Below, one piece after another: positions 1 through 5,429 of a stretch of 14,633 nt of DNA (position 1 is its first letter; each line of letters begins with the position of its first letter). A program made the translations under genes and the position numbers. Origin of the DNA: Gammaproteobacteria bacterium (GTDB lineage: Bacteria; Pseudomonadota; Gammaproteobacteria; Steroidobacterales; Steroidobacteraceae); assembly GCA_005877965.1 (NCBI GenBank), contig VBNP01000100.1, positions 1 through 14,633 on the forward strand, written 5' to 3'. Below the pieces are notes generated by a model, which saw only the letters and a list, made by a program, of their open reading frames with translations, had not been told where the DNA came from and did not search any database.

Positions 1-60
1 CTGGGCGATCTCGATATTGCTCGGGAAGGAGGTGGATGCGGCCGCGGGCGTGTCGGGCAT
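1..60 (-). CDS. fhs: Formate-tetrahydrofolate ligase, N-terminal fragment (runs off the left edge)
   Basis: Only the first 20 codons are present, read leftward from an ATG at 60. The peptide is MPDTPAAASTSFPSNIEIAQ. The FPSNIEIAQ stretch matches the conserved start of formate-tetrahydrofolate ligase (usually SDIEIAQ), which makes 10-formyltetrahydrofolate from formate, ATP and tetrahydrofolate in the cytoplasm for one-carbon metabolism. The gene is divergent from hemJ. A TAGCAT hexamer (98-93 on the minus strand) could be its -10 element, which would give a leader of roughly 25 nt. I saw no good -35 and no clear ribosome binding site. The call rests on a short but characteristic N-terminal motif; the P-loop and the rest of the enzyme are outside the window. 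Confidence 0.8.
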   Translation of the reverse strand, partial: MPDTPAAASTSFPSNIEIAQ

Positions 61-130
61 GATGCGTGCTGTGGCGGTGGTACCGGCCGGTCATGCTACC
101 AGAGGCCCGCACCGGCGCGTTTGCCTTGGG

Positions 131-136
131 TACAAT
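131..136 (+). promoter_or_regulatory. -10-like hexamer of hemJ, probably giving a leaderless mRNA
   Basis: TACAAT lies 8 nt before the hemJ ATG at 145. A start site at the usual distance falls at or next to the A of the ATG. There is no Shine-Dalgarno sequence in between, and I see no convincing -35 about 17 nt upstream. Confidence 0.5.
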
Positions 137-144
137 CCGTCGCG

Positions 145-558
145 ATGCTGTGGCTGAAAGCCTTCCACGTGGTGTTCGTGGTCACCTGGTTCGCGGGGCT
201 GTTCTACCTGCCGCGGCTGTTTGTCTACCACGTGGCGACGAGCGAGCGGGAAGGGCTGGCGCGCTTCGTGGTGATGGAGCGGCGGCTGTTTTTCATCATG
301 ACCCTGGGCGCGCTGCTCGCGGTGCTGTGCGGCGCCGCCATGCTCGTCGGCGCGCCCGCGTACCTGGCCCTGGGCTGGATGCGTGCGAAGCTGCTGCTGG
401 TCGCGGCGCTGGTCGGCTACCACGGCCGGTGTTACCAACTGATGCTGGGGCTGCGCGCGGGCGCGAACCGCCACTCGCAGCGCTGGTACCGCCTGTTCAA
501 CGAGTTACCGGGGCTGCTGCTGGTCGCGATCGTGGTACTGGCGGTGGTCAAGCCGTGA
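145..558 (+). CDS. hemJ: Protoporphyrinogen IX oxidase HemJ (CopD/UPF0093 family)
   Basis: This 137-residue inner-membrane protein belongs to the HemJ family, which oxidises protoporphyrinogen IX to protoporphyrin IX in the penultimate step of haem synthesis. Seen directly: the start MLWLKAFHVVFVVTWFAGLF with the conserved histidine (H8), then YLPRLFVYH, the basic EKRL-like segment MERRLFF (44-50), the WMRAKL motif (79-84, whose family equivalent is W-x-x-K-L) and the closing LFNELPGLLLVAIVVLAV helix. About four membrane helices are expected near residues 4-24, 50-70, 80-100 and 120-135. The ATG at 145 is preferred over an in-frame TTG at 121 because family proteins begin just before the KAFH motif. 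Length is typical (about 140). It converges with the M13 peptidase gene, with 10 bp between the two stops and no visible terminator. The other haem genes are not nearby. Confidence 0.92.
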   Translation: MLWLKAFHVVFVVTWFAGLFYLPRLFVYHVATSEREGLARFVVMERRLFFIMTLGALLAVLCGAAMLVGAPAYLALGWMRAKLLLVAALVGYHGRCYQLMLGLRAGANRHSQRWYRLFNELPGLLLVAIVVLAVVKP

Positions 559-568
559 TCGCGCGTGC

Positions 569-2653
569 CTACCAGATGCGCACCCGATCTTCCGGCTTGA
601 TATAGAGCTTGTCGCCCGGCTGTATGTTGAACGCCGCGTACCACGCGTCGATGTTCGGCAGCGGTCCGTTGACGCGGAAGTTGTCGGGGCTGTGCACGTC
701 GGACATCACCTGCTCGCGCAGCGCGCCCTCGCGGTACTTGCTGCGCCACACCTGCGCGTAGGCGAGGAAGAAGCGCTGATCGCCCGTGAGCCCATCGATC
801 ACGGGTGCCGGCTGGCCCTTGAGTGAGATCAGGTAGGCCTCGTGCGCCATATTGAGACCGCCCAGGTCGCCGATATTCTCGCCGATGGTGTTGGCGCCGT
901 TGACCTTCAGTCCCGGCAGCGCCTCGAATGCGGAGAACTCCTTGATGAGGCGCGCGGTGCGCGCCCCGAACACCTCGGCATCCCGTGCCATCCACCAGTC
1001 CTGCATGGAGCCGTCGGGGCCGAATTTGCGTCCCTGGTCATCGAAGCCGTGGCCGATCTCGTGTCCGATCACCGCGCCGATGGCGCCATAGTTCACGGCG
1101 CTGTCGGCGTCGGGGTCGAAGAACGGCGGCTGCAGGATCGCAGCCGGGAACACGATCTCGTTGTTGGAGGGGTTGTAGTAGGCGTTGATCTCCTGAGGCG
1201 TCATCTGCCACTCGGCGCGGTCGACCGGTTTGTCGAGGCGCGCGACCTGATAGTTCCAGTCCCACTCGGCCGCGCGGCGCACGTTGCCGATGAGATCGTC
1301 GCGGCGGATCACCAGCGCCGAGTAGTCCTTCCATCTGTCGGGGTAACCGATCTTGGGCGTGAACATCGCGAGCTTCTCGTGGGCCCGCGACTTGGTCTGC
1401 GGTGTCATCCAGTCCAGGGCGTCGATGCGCTCGCCGAGCGCGGCGCGCAGGTCCGCCACCAGCTGCTGCATCTTCGCTTTCGACTCGGGCGGGAAATACT
1501 GCGCCACGTACAGCCTCCCGACCGACTCACCGAGTGCCCCGTCGACCGCATCCACGGCGCGCTTCCAGCGCTCGCGCTGCTGCGGCTGTCCGCGCATCGT
1601 CTGGCCGTAGAACGCAAAGTGCGCCTCGTCAAAGCGCCTGGGCAGGTACTGCGCGTGGCTGCTCAGATAGTGGAACGTCAGAAAGGCCTTGAGCGTCGTC
1701 ACCGGAGTGCGGTTGAAGAGCTCGGCGAGATCATGGATGGCGCTGTACTCGGCGAGTACCAGCTCCTGGCGGGCGCCGAGTTGCTGGGCCTCGAGGAACA
1801 CCTGCCAGGGGAATGCGGGCGCAAAGCCGAGCAGCTGCTGCTTGCTGCGCGGGTTGTAGATCGCCTCCACATCGCGGCGCTTCTCGATCGGCCACTGGGC
1901 CTTAGCCACCGCGGTCTCGAACGCCATGATGTCGCGCGCCTGGGCGGCGGCATCGCTCGCGCCGCCGAGGGTGAGCACTTGCGCGATGTAGGCAAGGTAC
2001 TTGCCGCGCAGCGCCTTGAGCTGCGGATCGTCCTTGAGATAGTAGTCGCGGTCGGGAAGGCCGAGCGTCGATTGGCTGATGAAGACACTATAGCGGTCGG
2101 GGTTCTTGAAGTCGGCCGGCAGCTGCAGGTCGAACAGCGAAGCGAATCCCGGCTCCCCGAACAGGTGCGCGAGTTCCTGGCGCGTGCTGGCCGCGGCGAT
2201 GCGCTGCAGATCGGCCTGCACGGGTGCGAGGCCGTTGGCCTCGATCGCGGCTTCGTCCATGAAGGCCGCGTAGAAGTCGCCGATCTGCTGCTCGCGAGTG
2301 CCGCCGGCGGGGTGCGCGGCGGCCGCCCGCTCGATGATGGCGCGGACGCGCTGCTTGGAGAGCTCATCGAGCTTGTCGAACGGACCGAAGCTCGAGTGGT
2401 CGGCGGGAATGGTGAACGTGTCATACCACGCGCCGTTTGCATAGGCGAAGAAGTCATCGCCGGGCTTTACGCTGTGGTTCCCCGCGCTCAGGTCCAGGCC
2501 GAAATCGCCGATGACGGCCTTTACGGGTGCGGCGGGCGCAGCGGCCCTTGGGGCGGCGCGGTCGGGTGTGACGGGCACCGATTTCTCCTCGACGGGTTTT
2601 GAAGCGCAGCCGGCGACCAGGGCAAGCGCTGCCATCCACGACAGTAATCTCAT
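569..2653 (-). CDS. M13 family zinc metallopeptidase, predicted lipoprotein (neprilysin/PepO-like)
   Basis: The 694-residue protein is a full-length M13 (neprilysin/PepO/endothelin-converting-enzyme type) zinc endopeptidase that cleaves small peptides outside the cytoplasm. The N-terminus MRLLSWMAALALVAGC carries a lipobox (VAGC, Cys16), so it is probably a lipid-anchored periplasmic or outer-membrane protein. A Pro/Ala linker (about 26-45) precedes the N-terminal M13 domain (about 50-430). The catalytic domain shows the substrate-binding NAYY (490-493), the zinc site HEIGH (531-535) and the third ligand with its partner aspartate in GENIGD (E592, D596). It ends in VRIW, resembling the family's terminal C-x-V/I-W but without the cysteine. 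The start follows a GAGG about 11 nt upstream and a TATGAT -10-like box. It lies 142 bp downstream of the nitroreductase gene on the same strand. The specific substrate cannot be inferred. Confidence 0.95.
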   Translation of the reverse strand: MRLLSWMAALALVAGCASKPVEEKSVPVTPDRAAPRAAAPAAPVKAVIGDFGLDLSAGNHSVKPGDDFFAYANGAWYDTFTIPADHSSFGPFDKLDELSKQRVRAIIERAAAAHPAGGTREQQIGDFYAAFMDEAAIEANGLAPVQADLQRIAAASTRQELAHLFGEPGFASLFDLQLPADFKNPDRYSVFISQSTLGLPDRDYYLKDDPQLKALRGKYLAYIAQVLTLGGASDAAAQARDIMAFETAVAKAQWPIEKRRDVEAIYNPRSKQQLLGFAPAFPWQVFLEAQQLGARQELVLAEYSAIHDLAELFNRTPVTTLKAFLTFHYLSSHAQYLPRRFDEAHFAFYGQTMRGQPQQRERWKRAVDAVDGALGESVGRLYVAQYFPPESKAKMQQLVADLRAALGERIDALDWMTPQTKSRAHEKLAMFTPKIGYPDRWKDYSALVIRRDDLIGNVRRAAEWDWNYQVARLDKPVDRAEWQMTPQEINAYYNPSNNEIVFPAAILQPPFFDPDADSAVNYGAIGAVIGHEIGHGFDDQGRKFGPDGSMQDWWMARDAEVFGARTARLIKEFSAFEALPGLKVNGANTIGENIGDLGGLNMAHEAYLISLKGQPAPVIDGLTGDQRFFLAYAQVWRSKYREGALREQVMSDVHSPDNFRVNGPLPNIDAWYAAFNIQPGDKLYIKPEDRVRIW

Positions 2654-2689
2654 AGGCCTTGATACCTCGAAGCTACGCGCGAGCCGTGC

Positions 2690-2695
2690 ATCATA
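2690..2695 (-). promoter_or_regulatory. -10-like hexamer of the M13 peptidase gene
   Basis: TATGAT on the minus strand would start transcription about 30 nt upstream of the ATG at 2653, leaving a leader that contains GAGG as a ribosome binding site. No clear -35 is visible. It indicates that the peptidase has its own promoter and need not rely on readthrough from the nitroreductase gene. Confidence 0.4.
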
Positions 2696-2748
2696 CGGCA
2701 GTGCCGCCCCGCCCGGAGGCCGGCGGCGGGAATGTTGCCGCGTGCGCT

Positions 2749-2767
2749 CGAAGCGTCACTCGCTTCG
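2749..2767. repeat. Perfect inverted repeat between peptidase and nitroreductase genes
   Basis: CGAAGCG (2749-2755) and CGCTTCG (2761-2767) pair perfectly around a 5-nt loop. It sits about 30 bp beyond the nitroreductase stop, where a transcription terminator or 3' stabilising hairpin would be expected. No T-run follows on the minus strand, so a rho-independent terminator is not supported. The rest of the 2654-2795 gap holds only the peptidase promoter region. Confidence 0.35.
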
Positions 2768-2795
2768 TCGGCGCAGGCACTCGGCTCGTCGCGCG

Positions 2796-3362
2796 TCAGG
2801 GTTGCTCGCCCCAGTAGCGCACCAGGTCGCGCCACTCGCCGCGTGCGGGCGGCGCGGGCGGTGCGCTCTCGGTGCCGAGGTACAGGAAGCCGACGATGGC
2901 GTCGGTGGACCCAAAGCCGAGCGCCTGCTTCACCGTCTCGTCATACGCAGGCCCGCCGGTCTTCCACATGGCGTTGAAGCCGAGGGCAAACGCCGCCAGC
3001 ATCATGGCGTGCGCGGCCGCGCCCGCGGACAGCGTCTGCTCGATCACCGGAATCTTCACCGCCGGGTTGCAGTGCGCGGCCACCACGACGATCAGCGGCG
3101 CGCGCAACGCCTTGAGCCGCTCGCGCTGCAACGCTTGTGCGCCGAGTTGCGGCTGGGCGCGCCGCGCGTGATCGGCGAACAGCTCGCCCAGGCGCTCGCG
3201 GGCGCCGCCGCGCACCACGACGAAGCGCCAGGGACGCAGCCGCCCGTGGTCGGGGGCGCGCACCGCACTGGAAAAAATGAGCTGCAGCGCGCCCTCGTCC
3301 GGCGCCGGCTCGGTCAGCTCCCGGGCGGAGTGCCGCTTGAGAAGGGCGTCGATGGCCTGCAT
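2796..3362 (-). CDS. YdjA-like NAD(P)H nitroreductase family protein
   Basis: This 188-residue protein matches the small FMN-dependent nitroreductases of the YdjA group (E. coli YdjA is about 183 residues) from end to end. Seen directly: the start MQAIDALLKRHSARELTEPAP with the FMN-phosphate-binding R-x-S region (10-13), APDHGRLRPWRF (36-47), IPVIEQTLSAGAAAHAMMLA (104-123), the MWKTG segment (132-136) and IVGFLYLGT (156-164). Family members are flavoproteins that reduce nitro or quinone compounds with NAD(P)H; the physiological substrate is usually unknown. The ATG at 3362 is chosen over an upstream in-frame ATG at 3389 because it matches the family start and sits 6 nt after a GACAAT hexamer. 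It is divergent from the DUF938 gene, and the two starts are 25 bp apart. Confidence 0.9.
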   Translation of the reverse strand: MQAIDALLKRHSARELTEPAPDEGALQLIFSSAVRAPDHGRLRPWRFVVVRGGARERLGELFADHARRAQPQLGAQALQRERLKALRAPLIVVVAAHCNPAVKIPVIEQTLSAGAAAHAMMLAAFALGFNAMWKTGGPAYDETVKQALGFGSTDAIVGFLYLGTESAPPAPPARGEWRDLVRYWGEQP

Positions 3363-3368
3363 CGGCGT

Positions 3369-3374
3369 ATTGTC
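3369..3374 (-). promoter_or_regulatory. -10-like hexamer of the nitroreductase gene
   Basis: GACAAT on the minus strand ends exactly 6 nt before the ATG at 3362, with no Shine-Dalgarno sequence between. This is the geometry expected of a leaderless transcript. A -35 would have to lie inside the divergent DUF938 coding region; none is obvious. Confidence 0.45.
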
Positions 3375-3375
3375 G

Positions 3376-3381
3376 CAGACT
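3376..3381 (+). promoter_or_regulatory. Weak -10-like hexamer of the DUF938 gene
   Basis: CAGACT matches TATAAT only at positions 2, 4 and 6. It ends 6 nt before the ATG at 3388, the same spacing as for apt, ppc and the nitroreductase. It is one base from the opposing nitroreductase hexamer, so the two promoters would be back to back and probably compete. Confidence 0.25.
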
Positions 3382-3387
3382 CGCGCC

Positions 3388-3990
3388 ATGCTGACGCTGT
3401 CGGAAGCCTGCGAGCGCAACAAGGGACCGATCCTGGAGGTTCTCAGAACCGAGTTCGCCGCCAGCCGCAGCGTTCTCGAGGTCGGCAGCGGCACCGGCCA
3501 GCATGCGGTGCACTTCGCCGCGCACCTGCCGCATCTCACCTGGCAGCCGAGCGACCTCGGCGAACAGCTGGCGCCGCTCGCCGAGCGTATCCGGCTGGAG
3601 GGTACGTCCAATCTGCGAGCGCCCATCGCACTCGATACGCGCGATGAGCCCTGGCGGGTGGCCTCCGTGGACGCGGTGTTCAGCGCCAACACACTGCACA
3701 TCGTGGCCTGGAGCACGGTGCGGGAGTTCTTTCGTGGCGTGGGTGACTGCCTCACGGCGCCGGGCGTGTTGTGCGTGTACGGACCCTTTCGCTTCCGCGG
3801 GCAGTATACGAGTGACAGCAATGCGGAATTCGATCGCTGGCTCAGGGCCCGCGACCCCGACAGCGGCATCCGGGATTTCGAGGCGCTCGAGGCGCTCGCG
3901 CGGGCGCGGGGCCTGGTGTTCAGCGCCGACCACGCCCTGCCGGCCAACAATCGCACGCTGGTGTGGCGCCGGCCGCCGGCCGGCGCTTAG
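3388..3990 (+). CDS. DUF938 family SAM-dependent methyltransferase-like protein
   Basis: The 200-residue product has the DUF938 (methyltransferase-like 26) layout: the start LSEACERNKGPIL (4-16), the SAM-binding glycine loop EVGSGTGQHA (31-40), WQPSD (52-56), the SANTLHIVAW stretch (99-108), YGPFRFRGQYTSDSN (131-145) and WLRARDPDSGIRDFE (151-165), ending with NNRTLVWRR. Length is typical of the family (about 200). The fold is a class I methyltransferase, but the substrate is unknown, so no reaction is assigned. The ATG at 3388 was chosen because the conserved N-terminus begins right after it. It is divergent from the nitroreductase gene, and apt follows 14 bp downstream. The last codons form a perfect GC-rich inverted repeat (3966-3986). 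Confidence 0.88.
   Translation: MLTLSEACERNKGPILEVLRTEFAASRSVLEVGSGTGQHAVHFAAHLPHLTWQPSDLGEQLAPLAERIRLEGTSNLRAPIALDTRDEPWRVASVDAVFSANTLHIVAWSTVREFFRGVGDCLTAPGVLCVYGPFRFRGQYTSDSNAEFDRWLRARDPDSGIRDFEALEALARARGLVFSADHALPANNRTLVWRRPPAGA
3966..3986. repeat. 9-bp perfect inverted repeat just upstream of the apt -10 element
   Basis: GCGCCGGCC (3966-3974) and GGCCGGCGC (3978-3986) are separated by 3 nt. The repeat covers the end of the DUF938 gene and lies 6 nt before the apt TACAGT hexamer, which is where the apt -35 would be. It could be a hairpin slowing readthrough or a protein site, but GC-rich coding DNA can make such repeats by chance. Confidence 0.4.
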
Positions 3991-3992
3991 CG

Positions 3993-3998
3993 TACAGT
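3993..3998 (+). promoter_or_regulatory. -10-like hexamer of apt, probably giving a leaderless mRNA
   Basis: TACAGT ends exactly 6 nt before the apt ATG at 4005, and no Shine-Dalgarno sequence is present. A transcript started here would begin at or next to the A of the ATG. Confidence 0.45.
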
Positions 3999-4004
3999 GC
4001 ACCC

Positions 4005-4550
4005 ATGGACCCGGACACGTTGCGCGAGATCCGCGAAGCCATCCGCACCATTCCCGACTATCCGAAGCCGGGCGTCGCGTTCCGTGACATCACCACACTG
4101 CTGGGGAATGCGCGCGTGTTTCGTGCCGTCGTGGACCAGCTGGTACAGCCGTGGCTCGGGGCGCAAATCGATCGCGTCGCAGGGATCGAGGCGCGCGGAT
4201 TCATTCTCGGCGGCGCGATCGCGCATCAACTGTCGGCGGGCTTCGTCCCCATCCGCAAGAAAGGCAAGCTCCCGCATGCTACGGTGCGTGTCGCCTACTC
4301 TCTCGAGTACGGGCTCGATGAAATGGAGATGCATCGCGACGCCGTCGGTCCCGCGGAACGCATCATTCTCGTGGACGATCTGATCGCAACCGGTGGCACC
4401 GCCGAGGCTGCCGTGAAGCTGCTGCGCTCCCTCGGCGCCCAGATCCTCGCCGCCTGCTTCATCATCGACCTGCCCGAGCTCGGCGGCTCGGCGCGCCTTG
4501 CGGCCCTGCAGGTGCCGGTGCGGACGCTTGTTGCCTTTCAGGGACACTGA
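4005..4550 (+). CDS. apt: Adenine phosphoribosyltransferase
   Basis: This 181-residue cytoplasmic enzyme converts adenine and PRPP to AMP and pyrophosphate (purine salvage). Seen directly: the N-terminus IRTIPDYPKPGVAFRDITTLL (13-33), GIEARGFILGGAIA (60-73), the flexible-loop region VPIRKKGKLP (81-90), LEYGLDEMEMH (100-110) and the PRPP-binding motif ILVDDLIATGGTA (121-133). Length matches the family (about 180). The ATG at 4005 is preferred over an upstream in-frame ATG at 3963 inside the DUF938 gene, because the family start and a -10-like box both point to 4005. It follows the DUF938 gene by 14 bp, so some co-transcription is possible. Downstream lies a T-rich stretch (4572-4588) but no convincing terminator hairpin. 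Confidence 0.97.
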   Translation: MDPDTLREIREAIRTIPDYPKPGVAFRDITTLLGNARVFRAVVDQLVQPWLGAQIDRVAGIEARGFILGGAIAHQLSAGFVPIRKKGKLPHATVRVAYSLEYGLDEMEMHRDAVGPAERIILVDDLIATGGTAEAAVKLLRSLGAQILAACFIIDLPELGGSARLAALQVPVRTLVAFQGH

Positions 4551-4660
4551 CGGCGCGTGTCCGGTCCGCGCATGATTATTTTGTTTTTCAACAGGATACG
4601 AGCGTCGCACGCCCAACATTACGTTGCGGTCATACGGCACTTGCGCGACCCGAATCCAGT

Positions 4661-4666
4661 CATAAT
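4661..4666 (+). promoter_or_regulatory. -10-like hexamer of the small secreted protein gene
   Basis: CATAAT stands about 46 nt upstream of the ATG at 4713, leaving a leader of about 40 nt with a proper GGAG. The 162-bp gap before the gene also holds an AT-rich tract (4572-4600) that could act as an UP-like element. The best -35 candidates are weak (CACTTG at 17-nt spacing, TTGCGC at 14). Confidence 0.45.
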
Positions 4667-4712
4667 ACGCGCGCTTTAGCGTCCTACTCTCTATCCTTTG
4701 GAGACCAAATCG

Positions 4713-4907
4713 ATGTTCACGAAGCTCGTCCCAGTCGTTGCCCTGGCCCTGCTCGCGGGTCCGGTTGTCGCCGCTGACGCACCGGCCACCGCGCCGGCCG
4801 CCGAGCAGCCCGCTGCCCCGGCCAAGAGCCATCACAAGAAACACAGCAAGAAATCTGCCAAGTCTGCCGCGTCCAAGACCGACCAGTCGAACGCGCCTGC
4901 CAAGTAA
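4713..4907 (+). CDS. Small secreted Ala/Lys/His-rich protein (acid-shock Asr-like composition)
   Basis: The 64-residue product has a clear Sec signal peptide (MFTKLVPVVALALLAGPVVA, likely cleaved after VVA at residue 20). The mature part is about 44 residues and of low complexity: an Ala/Pro stretch (21-38), a cluster SHHKKHSKKSAKSAASK (39-55) and a short polar tail. The mature protein is strongly basic and presumably periplasmic. Composition and layout resemble the acid-shock protein Asr, but with no conserved domain this is resemblance only and the function is unknown. The start is fixed by GGAG (4700-4703) 9 nt upstream of the ATG; an in-frame TTG at 4698 is rejected. With its own promoter and a strong terminator it forms a single-gene transcription unit. 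Confidence 0.75.
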   Translation: MFTKLVPVVALALLAGPVVAADAPATAPAAEQPAAPAKSHHKKHSKKSAKSAASKTDQSNAPAK

Positions 4908-4933
4908 CCGTCACTCGTTTGCCTCAGGTTACT

Positions 4934-4968
4934 GAGCCCCGCCTTCCAAAGGCGGGGCTCTTGTTTTT
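4934..4968 (+). terminator. Strong rho-independent terminator after the small secreted protein gene
   Basis: GAGCCCCGCC (4934-4943) pairs with GGCGGGGCTC (4951-4960), a 10-bp stem extendable by one T-A pair, with a loop of 5-7 nt. TTGTTTTT follows directly (4961-4968). It ends the unit 27 bp after the stop at 4907. Confidence 0.9.
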
Positions 4969-5040
4969 GGGCCCCGCCGTTTGCCGCCGCGGGCAATGGG
5001 GGGCTTGCGGCTTTTCGCAAACGGGTTCAAATTTACTTCC

Positions 5041-5328
5041 ATGGATGGGACGGAACAGGCCGCAATACACCAGGCGCTGGTTGCCGTACAACATGCCGTA
5101 ACGAGCATGACTTTTCCGAGCTGCGATCAGGAGGATCTGATCGAAGCCATCGACCGCGTCGAGGAGCAGCTGCACGTCAGCCACCCGAACGTGGCGCTCA
5201 TGTGCCGCTTCCTCAACTCCATCGCGAGAAGCCTGCGCGCGCAGCCGGAGGCGCGCGACTGCTGCCTCGCAATCGAGGACGCGATCAGCAAGGCCGGCAT
5301 GCCGAGCACCTGGCAGTCGGGAATCTGA
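5041..5328 (+). CDS. Hypothetical protein, 95 residues
   Basis: I do not recognise this protein. From the ATG at 5041 it is soluble and mostly helical, with no signal peptide or membrane segment. An acidic middle (EDLIEAIDRVEEQL, 31-44) is followed by a more basic helix (CRFLNSIARSLRAQPEAR, 55-72). Four cysteines (28, 55, 74, 75) include an adjacent pair in DCCLAIED. Codon use is typical of the neighbours (GC-rich third positions), which supports real coding. The open frame extends upstream to 4981, but that part overlaps the terminator region and reads like non-coding sequence. A weak -10-like TCAAAT ends 8 nt before the ATG and there is no ribosome binding site. It lies alone between the terminator and the antiporter gene. 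Confidence 0.65.
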   Translation: MDGTEQAAIHQALVAVQHAVTSMTFPSCDQEDLIEAIDRVEEQLHVSHPNVALMCRFLNSIARSLRAQPEARDCCLAIEDAISKAGMPSTWQSGI

Positions 5329-5391
5329 CCACCCCGACGCCCCGCCACCGCAGCTGACCGGATGAGCGGCCCGGCGCCGGCCGCGCGGGCG

Positions 5392-5421
5392 TTGCGTTCG
5401 CTCGCGGGCGCGGTCTAAGTT
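5392..5421 (+). promoter_or_regulatory. Predicted promoter of the cation:proton antiporter gene
   Basis: TTGCGT (5392-5397) and TAAGTT (5416-5421) are spaced by 18 nt and resemble a sigma70 -35/-10 pair. The -10 ends 8 nt before the ATG at 5430, so the mRNA would have little or no leader. This is the best two-part promoter in the window. The rest of the 101-bp gap is GC-rich with short imperfect palindromes near 5366-5384. Confidence 0.45.
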
Positions 5422-5429
5422 GCGCCTCA

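Noticed and set aside
842..2602. 586-codon open frame on the plus strand opposite the M13 peptidase gene
   Set aside because: It is a shadow of high-GC codon bias: no recognisable domain, and the opposite strand encodes a complete M13 peptidase with its zinc motif.
4553..4588. Possible rho-independent terminator after apt
   Set aside because: The stem GCGCG/CGCGC is only 5 bp with a 9-nt loop, and the T-rich stretch starts several bases later with interruptions. It may be chance plus an AT-rich promoter upstream region.
5366..5384. GC-rich inverted repeat (GCGGCC/GGCCGC) before the antiporter gene
   Set aside because: Short, imperfect beyond 6 bp and with no T-run; such repeats are common by chance at this GC content.
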